64,000 nt of DNA from a virus, in the IMG/VR virus record IMGVR_UViG_3300013127_000002, positions 23,843 to 87,842 of that record. One strand, 5' to 3'. The notes beneath the pieces were generated by a model. It saw only the letters and a program-made list of their open reading frames with translations. It was not told the origin of the DNA and did not search any database. Shown piece by piece: positions 7,347-14,964 of the stretch (its first letter is position 1; the number at the start of each line of letters is the position of its first letter). Made by a program: the position numbers and the translations under genes.

Positions 7347-8626
7347 ACAACTTCCATTTCAGAAGATTCCGCGATCAGTGCCAGCGGTACATCGACGAGT
7401 ACACGGACATCTGGCAGGCGGGATTGCCAGAGTACAGTGGGGACTTCTCCACAGCAGCGAGAGACTACTTCCACCAGATGGCAGAGAGGTTTCATGATCA
7501 GGAGAGGTCGTGGGGATCGGTGGAAAAGAATATCAGGAGCAACCTGATCATCTACCCGGTGTTCGAGAGCATCATCCGGCGTTGTCCTGTGCCGCACAGC
7601 TACTCGGCGCTGGTGTCGATGCCGGAGTTACATTGGCTCACGCAGTTCTTGAGTGTTACGGTCGCGCCTGCCGAGTCAGTGGACGCGTTCATGGAGAGTC
7701 TCCTGACTACGCTCATGATGTGGTTCATGAACCACAGCATGCGGGGATGCGGGGACAAGGCTTACGTCGTAAAGCCGGATCTCCGGTGGGCGCTGGAGAA
7801 CACGGAGCTCAAGGGGTTTCCGTCTGACGACCTGCGGCTTCCGTTTCCGGTTATCTACATCGACGCGGAGGGGTTCATCGATGTCTATAACCCGCTTACC
7901 GGCATGCACAAGTCACTCGGTGTTTACGTCATGGAAGACAACACCAGGACGCCGAGAGTCTGGCGTCTCCTCATTGTCGGCAAGGGCAAGTCCGACAGTG
8001 CGCTGGGACCGGAGTACGACGACGCGCTCTACCACTACCAGATTCTGTTTCCCGAAGGGGGCACGGTTGACGACGCCCTCCAGTACTCCTTTGACTTCAT
8101 GGTGGGCAAGGAGACTCAGACAATCGAGGTCGAGTTCGACGGGCGCAAGTTGAAGGTACAGAGCAGCTTCGGACGGGAGGAGAACAGGGAGAGTTTCATC
8201 ATGATGTGGCAGAACCTTGTGCATCTGTTCAAGTATGTGATGAACGTGATCGTGTATACGACGACGCAGGATGCAGATGTCAGACTCAGGGCCACGTCTC
8301 CGGCGTATCTGGCGCTCAGGGAGCGTGCGATGAAGACGTCTGGTGAAAAACGGAGGCGCCTCTTCGACCGACTGAAGGGTATCGAGCCAAACAACGCGTT
8401 TGTTCTCGGCGGGAACATCACCATCGACCGGCAGCCCAAAGAAGCTTCAGATTTGGTAGAAGAACATGAACGCCGGAAGCAACGTGTGCGCTCGTTGGTG
8501 AGCGGTCACTATCACACGTACAGGATCGGCACCGGCCGGACGGAGTCGATCAGGAAGTGGCTGTCCCCGTACTGGCGGGGACCTGAGCACGCGCCTCTTA
8601 CGACCAAGACGCGCGTCGTGAAGTGA
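7343..8626 (+). CDS. Hypothetical protein with C-terminal GHxH...P-x-W-x-G-P module
   Basis: 427 residues starting at ATG 7343. The N-terminal two thirds look globular and alpha/beta, with no catalytic motif that I recognise. The C-terminal 60 residues (SGHYHTYRIGTGRTES, then WLSPYWRGP and a basic end) resemble a short module seen at the C-termini of other phage and plasmid proteins, G-H-W/Y-R followed by G-x-G-R and W-I-x-P-x-W-x-G. That module may bind nucleic acid or a partner; this is not established here. Followed ten bases later by 8636. Function unknown. Confidence 0.6.
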   Translation: MNNFHFRRFRDQCQRYIDEYTDIWQAGLPEYSGDFSTAARDYFHQMAERFHDQERSWGSVEKNIRSNLIIYPVFESIIRRCPVPHSYSALVSMPELHWLTQFLSVTVAPAESVDAFMESLLTTLMMWFMNHSMRGCGDKAYVVKPDLRWALENTELKGFPSDDLRLPFPVIYIDAEGFIDVYNPLTGMHKSLGVYVMEDNTRTPRVWRLLIVGKGKSDSALGPEYDDALYHYQILFPEGGTVDDALQYSFDFMVGKETQTIEVEFDGRKLKVQSSFGREENRESFIMMWQNLVHLFKYVMNVIVYTTTQDADVRLRATSPAYLALRERAMKTSGEKRRRLFDRLKGIEPNNAFVLGGNITIDRQPKEASDLVEEHERRKQRVRSLVSGHYHTYRIGTGRTESIRKWLSPYWRGPEHAPLTTKTRVVK

Positions 8627-8635
8627 GGAGGTTGC

Positions 8636-8860
8636 ATGGAGAAAAAGATAGTCGATACTCCGGAGATCCCTCCGGGACTTGAAGACCACTTGACTGTCCG
8701 CAACGGTAAGGTGGTACGGAAGAAGTGGGACATGTTGGGAATTCCTTCTCCGCAGGAAGCGGTCGAGGCGCTCAAGAGGGCGGGCATGCTTACCGACGAG
8801 GACGAGCGCCAGGTGCTTAAGGAAGCGGGTATGCTCGACGATGAGGAGGAACATGAGTAG
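8636..8860 (+). CDS. Small acidic hypothetical protein
   Basis: 74 residues, ATG 8636 preceded by GTGAGGAGG. The C-terminal half contains two similar helices (LKRAGMLTDEDERQ and LKEAGMLDDEEEHE), an internal repeat of about 16 residues. No catalytic motif. Its TAG stop overlaps the start region of the 8853 gene by eight bases. Function unknown. Confidence 0.6.
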   Translation: MEKKIVDTPEIPPGLEDHLTVRNGKVVRKKWDMLGIPSPQEAVEALKRAGMLTDEDERQVLKEAGMLDDEEEHE

Positions 8861-9044
8861 CGCGGAAAGATCCCAGAACAAGAAGCGCAACGCGATCGGC
8901 GACCAGTACCCTGATGTCACGCACATCCGGTCGGAGGAGAACAAGACCGAGGCCCTGTGCAAGGCGTCGTCCCCGAAGGCGATGCGGTTCGTTCCGGCCG
9001 ACAAGGCGACGTGCCGGTCTTGCCGCAGGAGGAACGCGAAATGA
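8853..9044 (+). CDS. Small basic protein with terminal CxxC
   Basis: 63 residues from ATG 8853, which follows GAGGAGGAAC; the ATG at 8841 is four codons upstream and less well placed. The sequence is polar and ends ATCRSCRRRNAK, a single CxxC with a strongly basic tail. One CxxC cannot bind zinc alone, so the protein may dimerise or pair with the 9041 product. Its TGA overlaps ATG 9041 (ATGA). Function unknown. Confidence 0.55.
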   Translation: MSSAERSQNKKRNAIGDQYPDVTHIRSEENKTEALCKASSPKAMRFVPADKATCRSCRRRNAK

Positions 9045-9238
9045 GCTACCGGTGCAAGAAGTGCAACGCGATCGTTCCCTAGAACGCGGCGATGCTGCGT
9101 ATCACCAAGTACAGGACCGTGAAGACCGCGGAGTCCGAGAGGCTGTGGCGGGAGATCGAGTCCGAGATGTCCGTCTGCGCCGAGTGCTTCAAGACGCACA
9201 CGACGCAGGACCTTGCCGAGAAGTTCAAGAACGGTTAA
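9041..9238 (+). pseudogene. Zinc-ribbon mini-gene interrupted by an in-frame TAG
   Basis: From ATG 9041 the frame reads MSYRCKKCNAIVP, then TAG at 9080-9082, then continues open for 51 codons to TAA 9236-9238. The two halves together make a typical four-cysteine ribbon: CKKC before the amber codon and CAEC near residue 50. If the amber is read as an amino acid the product is 65 residues. If not, a second ATG at 9092 would give a 48-residue protein with only one CxxC. Other genes in the window end in TAG (for example 773 and 8636), so general recoding of TAG is unlikely. Readthrough, a host suppressor, or a recent mutation are the options. Confidence 0.55.
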
Positions 9239-9434
9239 CCTGGAGTCAACGGGTGTCCAACCCGTCTCCATAATCGGCACTGCGCCCCGGGGAGGGTTAA
9301 ATCCCCGCGAGGTTGCCGGAGGGGTCGAGCGGTAAGTGAGCGTGCACGCGTTCCGGACACGAAGTCGCGCAACGATCCGATGAACCCCTTCCGCACTTCG
9401 CGACGAGCGGTGCCCCCTACACTCAGGAGGCGAG
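9239..9434 (+). ncRNA. Structured non-coding stretch, candidate ncRNA
   Basis: No convincing protein is encoded here. Strong pairings are visible: GGAG (9242-9245) + ACGGGT (9249-9254), loop GTCCA, ACCCGT (9260-9265) + CTCC (9266-9269), ten pairs with a 3-base bulge; and TGCCGGAGGGG (9314-9324) with CCCCTTCCGCA (9385-9395), ten of eleven pairs including one G-T. GTCGCG (9364-9369) can also pair with CGCGAC (9398-9403). The size and closing stem recall a tRNA, but no proper anticodon or T arm could be built. It could be an untranslated leader, a decayed tRNA locus or a small RNA. Confidence 0.35.
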
Positions 9435-9761
9435 ATGTCAGGAGCAGAAAGAAAGATGGCGCGGGCGAAACAAAAGAAGGGCGGGGTGAAGATCGAGATC
9501 GATTACACGCAGCTCGGCGAGATGCTCATGCCGCGGATGCTTGAAATCCTCAAGCAGACCCTCCCGCAGAAGGAGACGTACGAGAAGGCCATCGCCGAGC
9601 TGAATTCCGCGAACGTTGATCTCCAACAGAAGAACAAGGTACTTCTCGACCAGCTCGAAAAGTACAACAAGGAGATCGACGGGTCCTTCCAGGACCACGA
9701 AAACCGGCTCCAAGCTCTGGAGGGTAAACGAGAGCAGGTCACACCCGAGACCACACCGTAA
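9435..9761 (+). CDS. Coiled-coil hypothetical protein
   Basis: 108 residues, ATG 9435 after AGGAGGCGAG. A basic N-terminus (KMARAKQKKGG) is followed by a helical region with heptad-like spacing (AELNSANVDLQQKNKVLLDQ and on to about residue 95), so a coiled coil is likely. No enzymatic motif. A scaffold or small virion protein is possible. A 78-base gap to the next gene holds purine-rich sequence only. Confidence 0.55.
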   Translation: MSGAERKMARAKQKKGGVKIEIDYTQLGEMLMPRMLEILKQTLPQKETYEKAIAELNSANVDLQQKNKVLLDQLEKYNKEIDGSFQDHENRLQALEGKREQVTPETTP

Positions 9762-9839
9762 TACCTGAGATTCCACGAGAGACAAAAGAGAGAAAAAACC
9801 AGCAGCGCGGTATGGCACCGTGCGGGAAGGGAAATCGCT

Positions 9840-10457
9840 ATGGCAAGATTCTTCACGAACACAGCCCCCGGGATCATCGTTCAGACGGACCCCTACACCT
9901 TCGTTCCCGTGGGCAATGAGCTGGGGCGACACGTGCGTGTTGCGTGCGGCAAAAAGACGCCGCCGGACCTGGTTCGCAAGAAGGTGGAGGGGATGCAGTT
10001 CGAGCGGGCGTTCATCGAGCGCGGGAGCTACATGCGCCTGAAGCCCAAGCTGATCGAGGAGGGGGTCGGAGGAGAGGAGCAGCCGGTGCGGCAGGAGCAG
10101 AAGGACCGCGTTCTCCTGGTCAACGAGCGGGAGAACGACACCATGAACGCGATCGTTCTGGTGCAGCTGCCCAGCGGCTACAAGGGCGACAGCGTCATCA
10201 GCGTTCACGACAAGGCGCAGATCATCGCGGACTGTTTCGTCGGACACGGCGTGAGAGGCTCCCTCGGGGTGAGCCACCACGTCCTCGCCTACATGGCACC
10301 CGGCGGGGAGTTGCGCGGCCAGGTCACGGGCCACCGGGTCAAGAACCCGTGCAACCGTTGGGTCTTCGACGGTGAAGAGATCGTCTGCATCGAAGGTGGC
10401 GAGGACGTGTTCTACAACGCGTCCGAACACACCGCCCGCCTCGACACCCTCCCCTAG
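9840..10457 (+). CDS. Hypothetical protein, last gene of the plus-strand run
   Basis: 205 residues starting at ATG 9840 (GGGAAGGG upstream). Mixed alpha/beta composition with no membrane segment, signal peptide or catalytic motif that I recognise. The stop TAG lies in a short CCCC/GGGG inverted repeat (10451-10464) that it shares with the convergent gene at 10454. Function unknown. Confidence 0.55.
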   Translation: MARFFTNTAPGIIVQTDPYTFVPVGNELGRHVRVACGKKTPPDLVRKKVEGMQFERAFIERGSYMRLKPKLIEEGVGGEEQPVRQEQKDRVLLVNERENDTMNAIVLVQLPSGYKGDSVISVHDKAQIIADCFVGHGVRGSLGVSHHVLAYMAPGGELRGQVTGHRVKNPCNRWVFDGEEIVCIEGGEDVFYNASEHTARLDTLP

Positions 10458-10750
10458 TTCGGGGGCATCAACTCTTCGAAGTCCATTTGACGAGGAGGCT
10501 TCCCATCGGGGGAGCTTTCTTTTGCCTCGCCGTCGATGATGATCCCCCGGGCAGTGAGCTTGACGCGCTGGAGGCGGTGAGTCTCACCGTCGGTCATTTC
10601 GATGAAGCCTTGCACGTCCGGGTGTGCAGCATCGATCTCGATGTTCATTCTCCGTACGTGCCCGAGGAGCTTGCCGCCCGGGCTAAAAAGAAGGGCGTCA
10701 CTGATTAGGCCCGTCGGACTCTGGATCCGGTACGTCCCGTTTTTCAACAT
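10454..10750 (-). CDS. Small hypothetical protein
   Basis: 98 residues, distal gene of the minus-strand block; it overlaps the upstream membrane-protein gene by about 50 bases at its 5' end. Mostly beta-strand-like sequence (TYRIQSPTGLISDALLFS, GHVRRMNIEID) with an acidic C-terminus. No catalytic motif. It overlaps the convergent 9840 gene by four bases. Function unknown. Confidence 0.5.
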   Translation of the reverse strand: MLKNGTYRIQSPTGLISDALLFSPGGKLLGHVRRMNIEIDAAHPDVQGFIEMTDGETHRLQRVKLTARGIIIDGEAKESSPDGKPPRQMDFEELMPPN

Positions 10751-11030
10751 TGGCGTTTCCTTTGTTGTAGTTGAGTGCCGCCATGCGGACGAACTTGTCG
10801 ACGTCTGCCTGTCTGCTGTTGAAGGAAACAGCGACGAATCCCATGACGAAGACGATGCCGACCATGAAGGCCGAGAGAGACCAGCCGATCTCGTCTTGCT
10901 TGACGAGTGCTACGATTGCCATTGCGGCGAGCATCGCGTCCACCACGAAGAACGCGATGAACTTCTTGCTGGCATACCATGCTTTCTCGAACACCTCACG
11001 AGTCAGCTCTCTTTTTTCCATCTTCGTCAT
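10698..11030 (-). CDS. Small membrane protein with two transmembrane helices
   Basis: 110 residues starting at 11030 with AAGGAG seven bases before ATG. Two hydrophobic segments are clear: FIAFFVVDAMLAAMAIVALV (about residues 24-43) and LSAFMVGIVFVMGFVAVSF (about 52-70). A basic N-terminus and a polar C-terminal tail flank them. A holin would fit the size and topology, and an exported endolysin lies about 2.3 kb upstream in the same block, but they are not adjacent and nothing specific to holins is visible. Confidence 0.55.
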   Translation of the reverse strand: MTKMEKRELTREVFEKAWYASKKFIAFFVVDAMLAAMAIVALVKQDEIGWSLSAFMVGIVFVMGFVAVSFNSRQADVDKFVRMAALNYNKGNANVEKRDVPDPESDGPNQ

Positions 11031-11046
11031 GGGTCGTCTCCTTGTT

Positions 11047-11286
11047 TCAGTGGGATTCCACCGTTTGTGGAAGCACGTGTTCCTTGATGGTGACAGTATA
11101 CGTCCGCGGCTTCGCCCTCACCACCATTCCGAGTTCCTGGTCCCACTCCAGCCCGCGGTCGATGCTGTAGATGACATCGAAGATGTCAGGCTCCTTCTCC
11201 ATCGACTGGCGGAGCCTGCCCAGTGTCTCGATCAGGTTGTCCATCACCTTGAGCATCGAGTCCTTCATTTCCACCGTCAGCTCCAT
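11047..11286 (-). CDS. Small hypothetical protein
   Basis: 79 residues starting at 11286 with CAGGAGA before ATG. The N-terminal half is helical with heptad-like leucines (MLKVMDNLIETLGRLRQSME); the C-terminal half is beta-like. Its first 101 bases overlap the 3' end of the 11186 gene in a different frame, a long overlap by the standards of this genome. Function unknown. Confidence 0.45.
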   Translation of the reverse strand: MELTVEMKDSMLKVMDNLIETLGRLRQSMEKEPDIFDVIYSIDRGLEWDQELGMVVRAKPRTYTVTIKEHVLPQTVESH

Positions 11287-12049
11287 TGTTCTTCTCCTGT
11301 TCCGGCGTCTCGATCACGACGTTCTCCCCGCGGTTCTTGGCTTCCATCCCCAGAAGGATACCCGCGAGTTTCTGCCGGGCGCTGCGGAGCATCTTCATGC
11401 TCTGGCAGCTATCACACTTCAGGTCGACCTGTTGGACGTTTCGCTTCTCCCCGTCGATGCGGTAGAAGCGTTCCTGGATGTTCAGGCCGAACAGCTTCAC
11501 GGACTTCTCCCAGCGCTCCTGGGACAGCTTGTTGTACTCGTCCGCCTTTGCCTTGAGTGTCTTCTCCAGGGTCTCACACTCCTGGAAGAGGGTCTCGATC
11601 TTCTCCGAGAGTTCCTTCAGCTCGGGCTCCTCGTTGAAGAGGCCGGCGGTGCGGGTAGCGACGTGCTTCTCGCACTCGTGGTCGGAGCGGAAGACCAGGG
11701 TGATTGCTTCCGACATCGCGGCGTAGAGTTCGTCTTCATGCCCCGGAGGCACGGGGATCTCCTGCGACTTCTGCAACATCGTGTTCAGCTGCGAGGCTTC
11801 TCGCGGCATCTGACAGCCGGAGTGGGCTTTCAGGACCTGCATGGCTCCTTTGCCGTCGGGTAGCGGGTTGAACCGCTCCTTGCTCGCGGTCTGTTGCTGG
11901 GCCATGCCTGGGGGCATTCCAGGCATTCCGGGCATCCCGCCCATAGCGCCTGGGGGCATGCGGCCGGCCAGCTGCTTCACCATCTCGGGGCTCATTCCGG
12001 GAGGGAGTCCTCCCATGCCTGGAGGCATCGGTCCTCTACGTCCGCTCAT
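11186..12049 (-). CDS. Pro-Gly-Met-rich coiled-coil protein with a CxxC
   Basis: About 287 residues when started at the ATG at 12049 (MSGRRGPMPPG); a longer frame to 12094 overlaps the upstream gene and is not favoured. The first 55 residues are repeats of P-G-M type (PPGMGGLPPGMSPEM, PGMPGMPPGM), probably disordered and flexible. A helical central part (EPELKELSEKIETLFQECE) suggests a coiled coil. KCDSCQSMK is a CxxC. The Gly/Asp/Gln-rich C-terminus overlaps the 11047 gene. Function unknown. Confidence 0.5.
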   Translation of the reverse strand: MSGRRGPMPPGMGGLPPGMSPEMVKQLAGRMPPGAMGGMPGMPGMPPGMAQQQTASKERFNPLPDGKGAMQVLKAHSGCQMPREASQLNTMLQKSQEIPVPPGHEDELYAAMSEAITLVFRSDHECEKHVATRTAGLFNEEPELKELSEKIETLFQECETLEKTLKAKADEYNKLSQERWEKSVKLFGLNIQERFYRIDGEKRNVQQVDLKCDSCQSMKMLRSARQKLAGILLGMEAKNRGENVVIETPEQEKNNGADGGNEGLDAQGDGQPDRDTGQAPPVDGEGA

Positions 12050-12473
12050 CCTCTTGCTCCTTTTCTTTTTCCTCTTGCGGGGGGAGATCCACACAGATCT
12101 CGTTATGGATGCTATAGCTTCCGGTCGTTAACGTCAATACCGGCTCCTGGATAACGGTGCCTTTTCGTTCGAAACGGATAGCAGGCTCATCCAGGTCCTT
12201 CGGAGTCCACCCTTGATCCTCCATGAAGACGTAAGACAGGATCCTTCTGTCGAGTATCGAAACCTCGATAGGACTATTCTTGGTGATCTCGTGTGTGCAG
12301 ATGACTCCGCGTAGAATGTACTTTCTCTCCGAGGTCGATACACGGTTCATGGCTTGGGCTTCGCCTACCGCGGAGTCCCAGGTCAAAACGATTTGCGTGA
12401 TGATCGACGGGTCTTCAGACGGGTCGGTTTCTACTACTTGGCCTACTCGGGGGTTATCCGGGAACTGTGGCAT
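12036..12473 (-). CDS. Hypothetical protein
   Basis: 145 residues from the ATG at 12473, nine bases after GAGGAG; a GTG at 12482 is in frame but closer to the site. Beta-rich body with an acidic Glu/Lys C-terminus (PPQEEKEKEQEDERT). No recognised motif. It overlaps the upstream dNMP kinase gene by about 30 bases and the downstream gene start by 14 bases, so it belongs to one operon. Function unknown. Confidence 0.5.
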   Translation of the reverse strand: MPQFPDNPRVGQVVETDPSEDPSIITQIVLTWDSAVGEAQAMNRVSTSERKYILRGVICTHEITKNSPIEVSILDRRILSYVFMEDQGWTPKDLDEPAIRFERKGTVIQEPVLTLTTGSYSIHNEICVDLPPQEEKEKEQEDERT

Positions 12474-13015
12474 CGTATCCACTCCTCTACGTTGACAGTG
12501 ATTTCCTTGAACATCTCTTCCTGCCGACCCTCCAGGTTGATGAATGCCGTGCGGAACAGGTCGAACGGGATCTTCTCTACGGAGGTCTCGCTGGCGTGTT
12601 GCATCATTGAGGTGCCCTTGTTCGGGTTGTCAGGACGTTGGATAAGGATGAGGTCCCCGCCGAACTTGTTGACTATCGCTTCAGCCTCGTTTGGAAAGCG
12701 CACATCCGTAATGACGATTTTTTCGAACGGGTGATTAAGGAGTTCTCTCCCGAGGTGGGTTACCCAGATATCCGGGTCATAGGCACGCCCGACTTCTGTG
12801 CCCAACTGTTGTAATAGCGTTCTGACCTTTTCTGGTTTGGCTGAGACGCGAAGAACCTCCCACGGCACTCCGAAGTAGTCGTGCGCGATCTCCTTGATCG
12901 GGTCGGCCAACGCCATCCGGATGAACCCGTGTTTGTTTACCAGGTAATCCGCGACCATGTCCTTGCCTGCCCCGGCATGGCCGCAGATTCCCAGAACGTA
13001 GTTGATACTACACAT
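12443..13015 (-). CDS. Deoxynucleoside monophosphate kinase-like protein
   Basis: About 190 residues from the ATG at 13015. A P-loop is at residues 12-19 (GHAGAGKD) and is followed by VADYLV, as in phage dNMP kinases of the T4 gp1 type and bacterial guanylate/cytidylate kinase relatives. The segment ITDVRFPNEAEAI, in the middle, is characteristic of this phage group, where the D-V-R-F-x-N-E loop contacts substrate. Expected role: phosphorylating dNMPs to dNDPs for phage DNA synthesis, working with the ribonucleotide reductase at 48963. The N-terminus upstream of MCSINYVLG in the longer frame overlaps the neighbouring gene and does not look coding. Confidence 0.8.
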   Translation of the reverse strand: MCSINYVLGICGHAGAGKDMVADYLVNKHGFIRMALADPIKEIAHDYFGVPWEVLRVSAKPEKVRTLLQQLGTEVGRAYDPDIWVTHLGRELLNHPFEKIVITDVRFPNEAEAIVNKFGGDLILIQRPDNPNKGTSMMQHASETSVEKIPFDLFRTAFINLEGRQEEMFKEITVNVEEWIRCHSSRITPE

Positions 13016-13322
13016 CTTCCTCATCTTCGGGCTCTGGTGGCGGAGCTGGAGGCTCCGGAAGGTCAACCGTGTTTTCGGTTTCCACGACGTCCACTCTCTC
13101 GGCAGCAGCGATTCCGTCATCGAGTCCGATGAGCAGGAAGCGTTTGCCCTGGTTCCTCAGAAGGAACACGGGCAGGACGTTCTTCTTCTCGTCGAGGACG
13201 ACGTCTTCCAGGTAGACTATCTTCTGGAAGACGGACGGGATGGAATCCTTCCACGTCCCATCGACGATGAGGATGCTCCCGGAGTCAGTCTCTACATGTC
13301 CTATCAGTTTCTGGTCTCCCAT
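13008..13322 (-). CDS. Hypothetical protein with acidic proline-rich tail
   Basis: 104 residues, start at 13322 with AAGGAGC upstream. The first 80 residues look like a small beta-rich domain (LIGHVETDSGSILIVDGTW, FLLRNQGKRFLLIGLDDG). The C-terminus is Pro/Glu/Asp-rich (PEPPAPPPEPEDEEDV) and probably disordered. It overlaps the dNMP kinase start by eight bases. Function unknown. Confidence 0.55.
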   Translation of the reverse strand: MGDQKLIGHVETDSGSILIVDGTWKDSIPSVFQKIVYLEDVVLDEKKNVLPVFLLRNQGKRFLLIGLDDGIAAAERVDVVETENTVDLPEPPAPPPEPEDEEDV

Positions 13323-13333
13323 GTTCGCTCCTT

Positions 13334-14494
13334 CTATCTGGTACGTTCTACCCGGTAGCGAGGTTTCTTTCTAGACGTATCGATTATGACGTGGCCTCGC
13401 TCGATCTCGTCCTTCCGAGCACCTAGCCAGCGTGCTACGGATGTGATTTTCGAGTCGTACACGAGTGCCCTGTCTGTGCGTGGGTTCCATCCAGGCCACA
13501 ACATCCAGGGACGCGGGTGTGGTTCCTTTATCTTGTAGCGGTACGAGTACTGGATGGCCCGGCGGGTCATCTCTTGGATACCCATGTGGATCCCGGGAAC
13601 CATTGAGGTCTGTTTGTTGAACCGGTCACGGCTGAGTTTCTTGATCGAGGTTCTCAGCTGCCACGGTCCGATGTCGCTCTTCCCGCAGATCTTCACCTTC
13701 TTACCGTTGGGCATCGTTGTCGTGGCGCTGGGGTAGTATGAGTCCTGCAAGATGGCCCACACGGTTTCCCGGTCGTAGGAAAGCTGGAACTTTTCCACGA
13801 GCTTCTTCGACACCTTGCGTCTGGTAGTTTTGCCGTGCCAGGTTTCCGAAACGAGACGTCTCTCTTCAGATTCCGACGCCCACTTGCGAGTGGGGTAATC
13901 GAGAGCACACGGATCGAAGCCTCCTTCGTTTGCGTGAGACGCGAATACCCCCCAGAGAGGCATGGTGACTCCAGTACGTTTCTCGACGTCTTCCATCGAC
14001 GATAAGAACAGCGCCGCCCACTCCCCGGCTTGCTGGACGACGTCTTCTGTGGGGACTGCTTTTCCGCACTTCTGCCAAAAGACCGCGCGGGGTTTGTTTT
14101 TGCCGGCGGGCACAGTACGCGAGCGTAGAATTGCGACGGAAAGACGGTAGAGCAACGTGGCTTCAGGGCCGGGATTAGCCCAAAGGTTATCCAGATCAAT
14201 GTTTCCGACAATCTCGTTTTCGATACGTGTTTTCCATTCATCTGACAGGTCAGGGGCAGGTTCTTCCTCCTCTGCTTGAATGGACTCTTCGGCGAAGTTC
14301 TCTGACTCTATCCTGAGGATTTCTTCGATATCAGGGATAAGCTCCCCTGCCATCTGTATGTCGTCTTGCGCTTCTCGGTTGAACGAGCTCCCGGATGGGT
14401 TGTCGGGGGCTTCTAGTTCGTCGGTCAGTGCTACTGCGGCTCCCATTAACATGGCCGCGATGGTACAGGCGATTAACGATACGGGCACTCTCAT
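13334..14494 (-). CDS. Exported lysozyme-like (lytic transglycosylase fold) endolysin
   Basis: 386 residues from the ATG at 14494, which follows a near-perfect GGAGGAGG; an upstream GTG at 14542 is less likely. The N-terminus (MRVPVSLIACTIAAMLMGAA) is a signal peptide or signal-anchor. An acidic linker follows to about residue 80. The catalytic domain has SHANEGGFDPCALD with Glu near residue 190, matching the E-S/G-G-F/L motif of SLT/GEWL lytic transglycosylases, and later DIGPWQLRTS, equivalent to the G-x-x-Q motif. It would cleave peptidoglycan in the periplasm. The signal suggests Sec-dependent export, as for SAR endolysins, at the end of infection. Its place in an otherwise nucleic-acid block is unusual. 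Confidence 0.7.
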   Translation of the reverse strand: MRVPVSLIACTIAAMLMGAAVALTDELEAPDNPSGSSFNREAQDDIQMAGELIPDIEEILRIESENFAEESIQAEEEEPAPDLSDEWKTRIENEIVGNIDLDNLWANPGPEATLLYRLSVAILRSRTVPAGKNKPRAVFWQKCGKAVPTEDVVQQAGEWAALFLSSMEDVEKRTGVTMPLWGVFASHANEGGFDPCALDYPTRKWASESEERRLVSETWHGKTTRRKVSKKLVEKFQLSYDRETVWAILQDSYYPSATTTMPNGKKVKICGKSDIGPWQLRTSIKKLSRDRFNKQTSMVPGIHMGIQEMTRRAIQYSYRYKIKEPHPRPWMLWPGWNPRTDRALVYDSKITSVARWLGARKDEIERGHVIIDTSRKKPRYRVERTR

Positions 14495-14616
14495 GTTACC
14501 TCCTCCCTCGGACCCCTGCGGGCCGGGATTGGTGTAAAGCACACTTTTTGTGCAGACGAACTCCTTTCGTTTGATGTGTGTGTAGGCCGATTATAGCGGA
14601 AAGAGCGGAGAGGGTG
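14495..14616 (-). promoter_or_regulatory. Intergenic gap with possible minus-strand promoter
   Basis: On the minus strand TATAAT occurs at 14595-14590, a perfect -10 hexamer; no good -35 is visible at the right distance. Downstream, GCACA-loop-TGTGC forms a small hairpin (about 14549-14563), and an AAAGGAG-like site appears without a clear gene of its own. The gap separates the endolysin gene from the upstream 14617 gene, so a separate promoter for the endolysin is plausible. Confidence 0.3.
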
Positions 14617-14964
14617 CTAGGCTTTCTTGACGTTTTCCTGGAACCAGGACCAGACGTCCTTGCAGATGTTATCGAACTTCACGAGTCCGTCGGGATAGAA
14701 GTGCCGATTGTTGCAGTTTTCCAGGTAGACCGCTGCCACGATCTCCTCCTGGGTCAGACCATGGTCCTGGCCGTACAGTCGGATGTAATCGTTGAGGGAC
14801 TGAGTACAAGCCCCTACCCTCTTGAAGAAGTCTGCTTCTTGGGCTTGTGCCATCGCTTGTGACGCCTTGTTGGGGTCCTGTTTGCTGCCAGGAACGCGTG
14901 TTGCTTCGATTTTCTTCCATCCACCGTTGCCGTCGGGGACAGACACCATTTCGTTTTCGGACAT
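14617..14964 (-). CDS. Hypothetical protein
   Basis: 115 residues from the ATG at 14964, overlapping the stop of the upstream gene (TGATG). Soluble, helix-rich; residues 60-115 include YLENCNNRHFYPDGLVKF and end in a Trp-rich helix (DVWSWFQENVKK). No enzyme motif recognised. Translationally coupled to the cysteine-rich 14964 gene. Function unknown. Confidence 0.55.
   Translation of the reverse strand: MSENEMVSVPDGNGGWKKIEATRVPGSKQDPNKASQAMAQAQEADFFKRVGACTQSLNDYIRLYGQDHGLTQEEIVAAVYLENCNNRHFYPDGLVKFDNICKDVWSWFQENVKKA

Noticed and set aside
9242-9395. tRNA genes, prompted by an ACGGG/CCCGT stem with a 7-base loop and by the closing stem 9314-9395.
   Set aside because: The 7-base loop TGTCCAA lacks the U before the anticodon, no D arm or matching acceptor arm could be found on either strand, and the T-arm-like GGGTTAAATCCC has the wrong loop.
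10698-11030. Holin assignment for the two-helix membrane protein.
   Set aside because: Only size and topology fit; it is not next to the endolysin and no spanin genes were found, so it is described as a membrane protein only.
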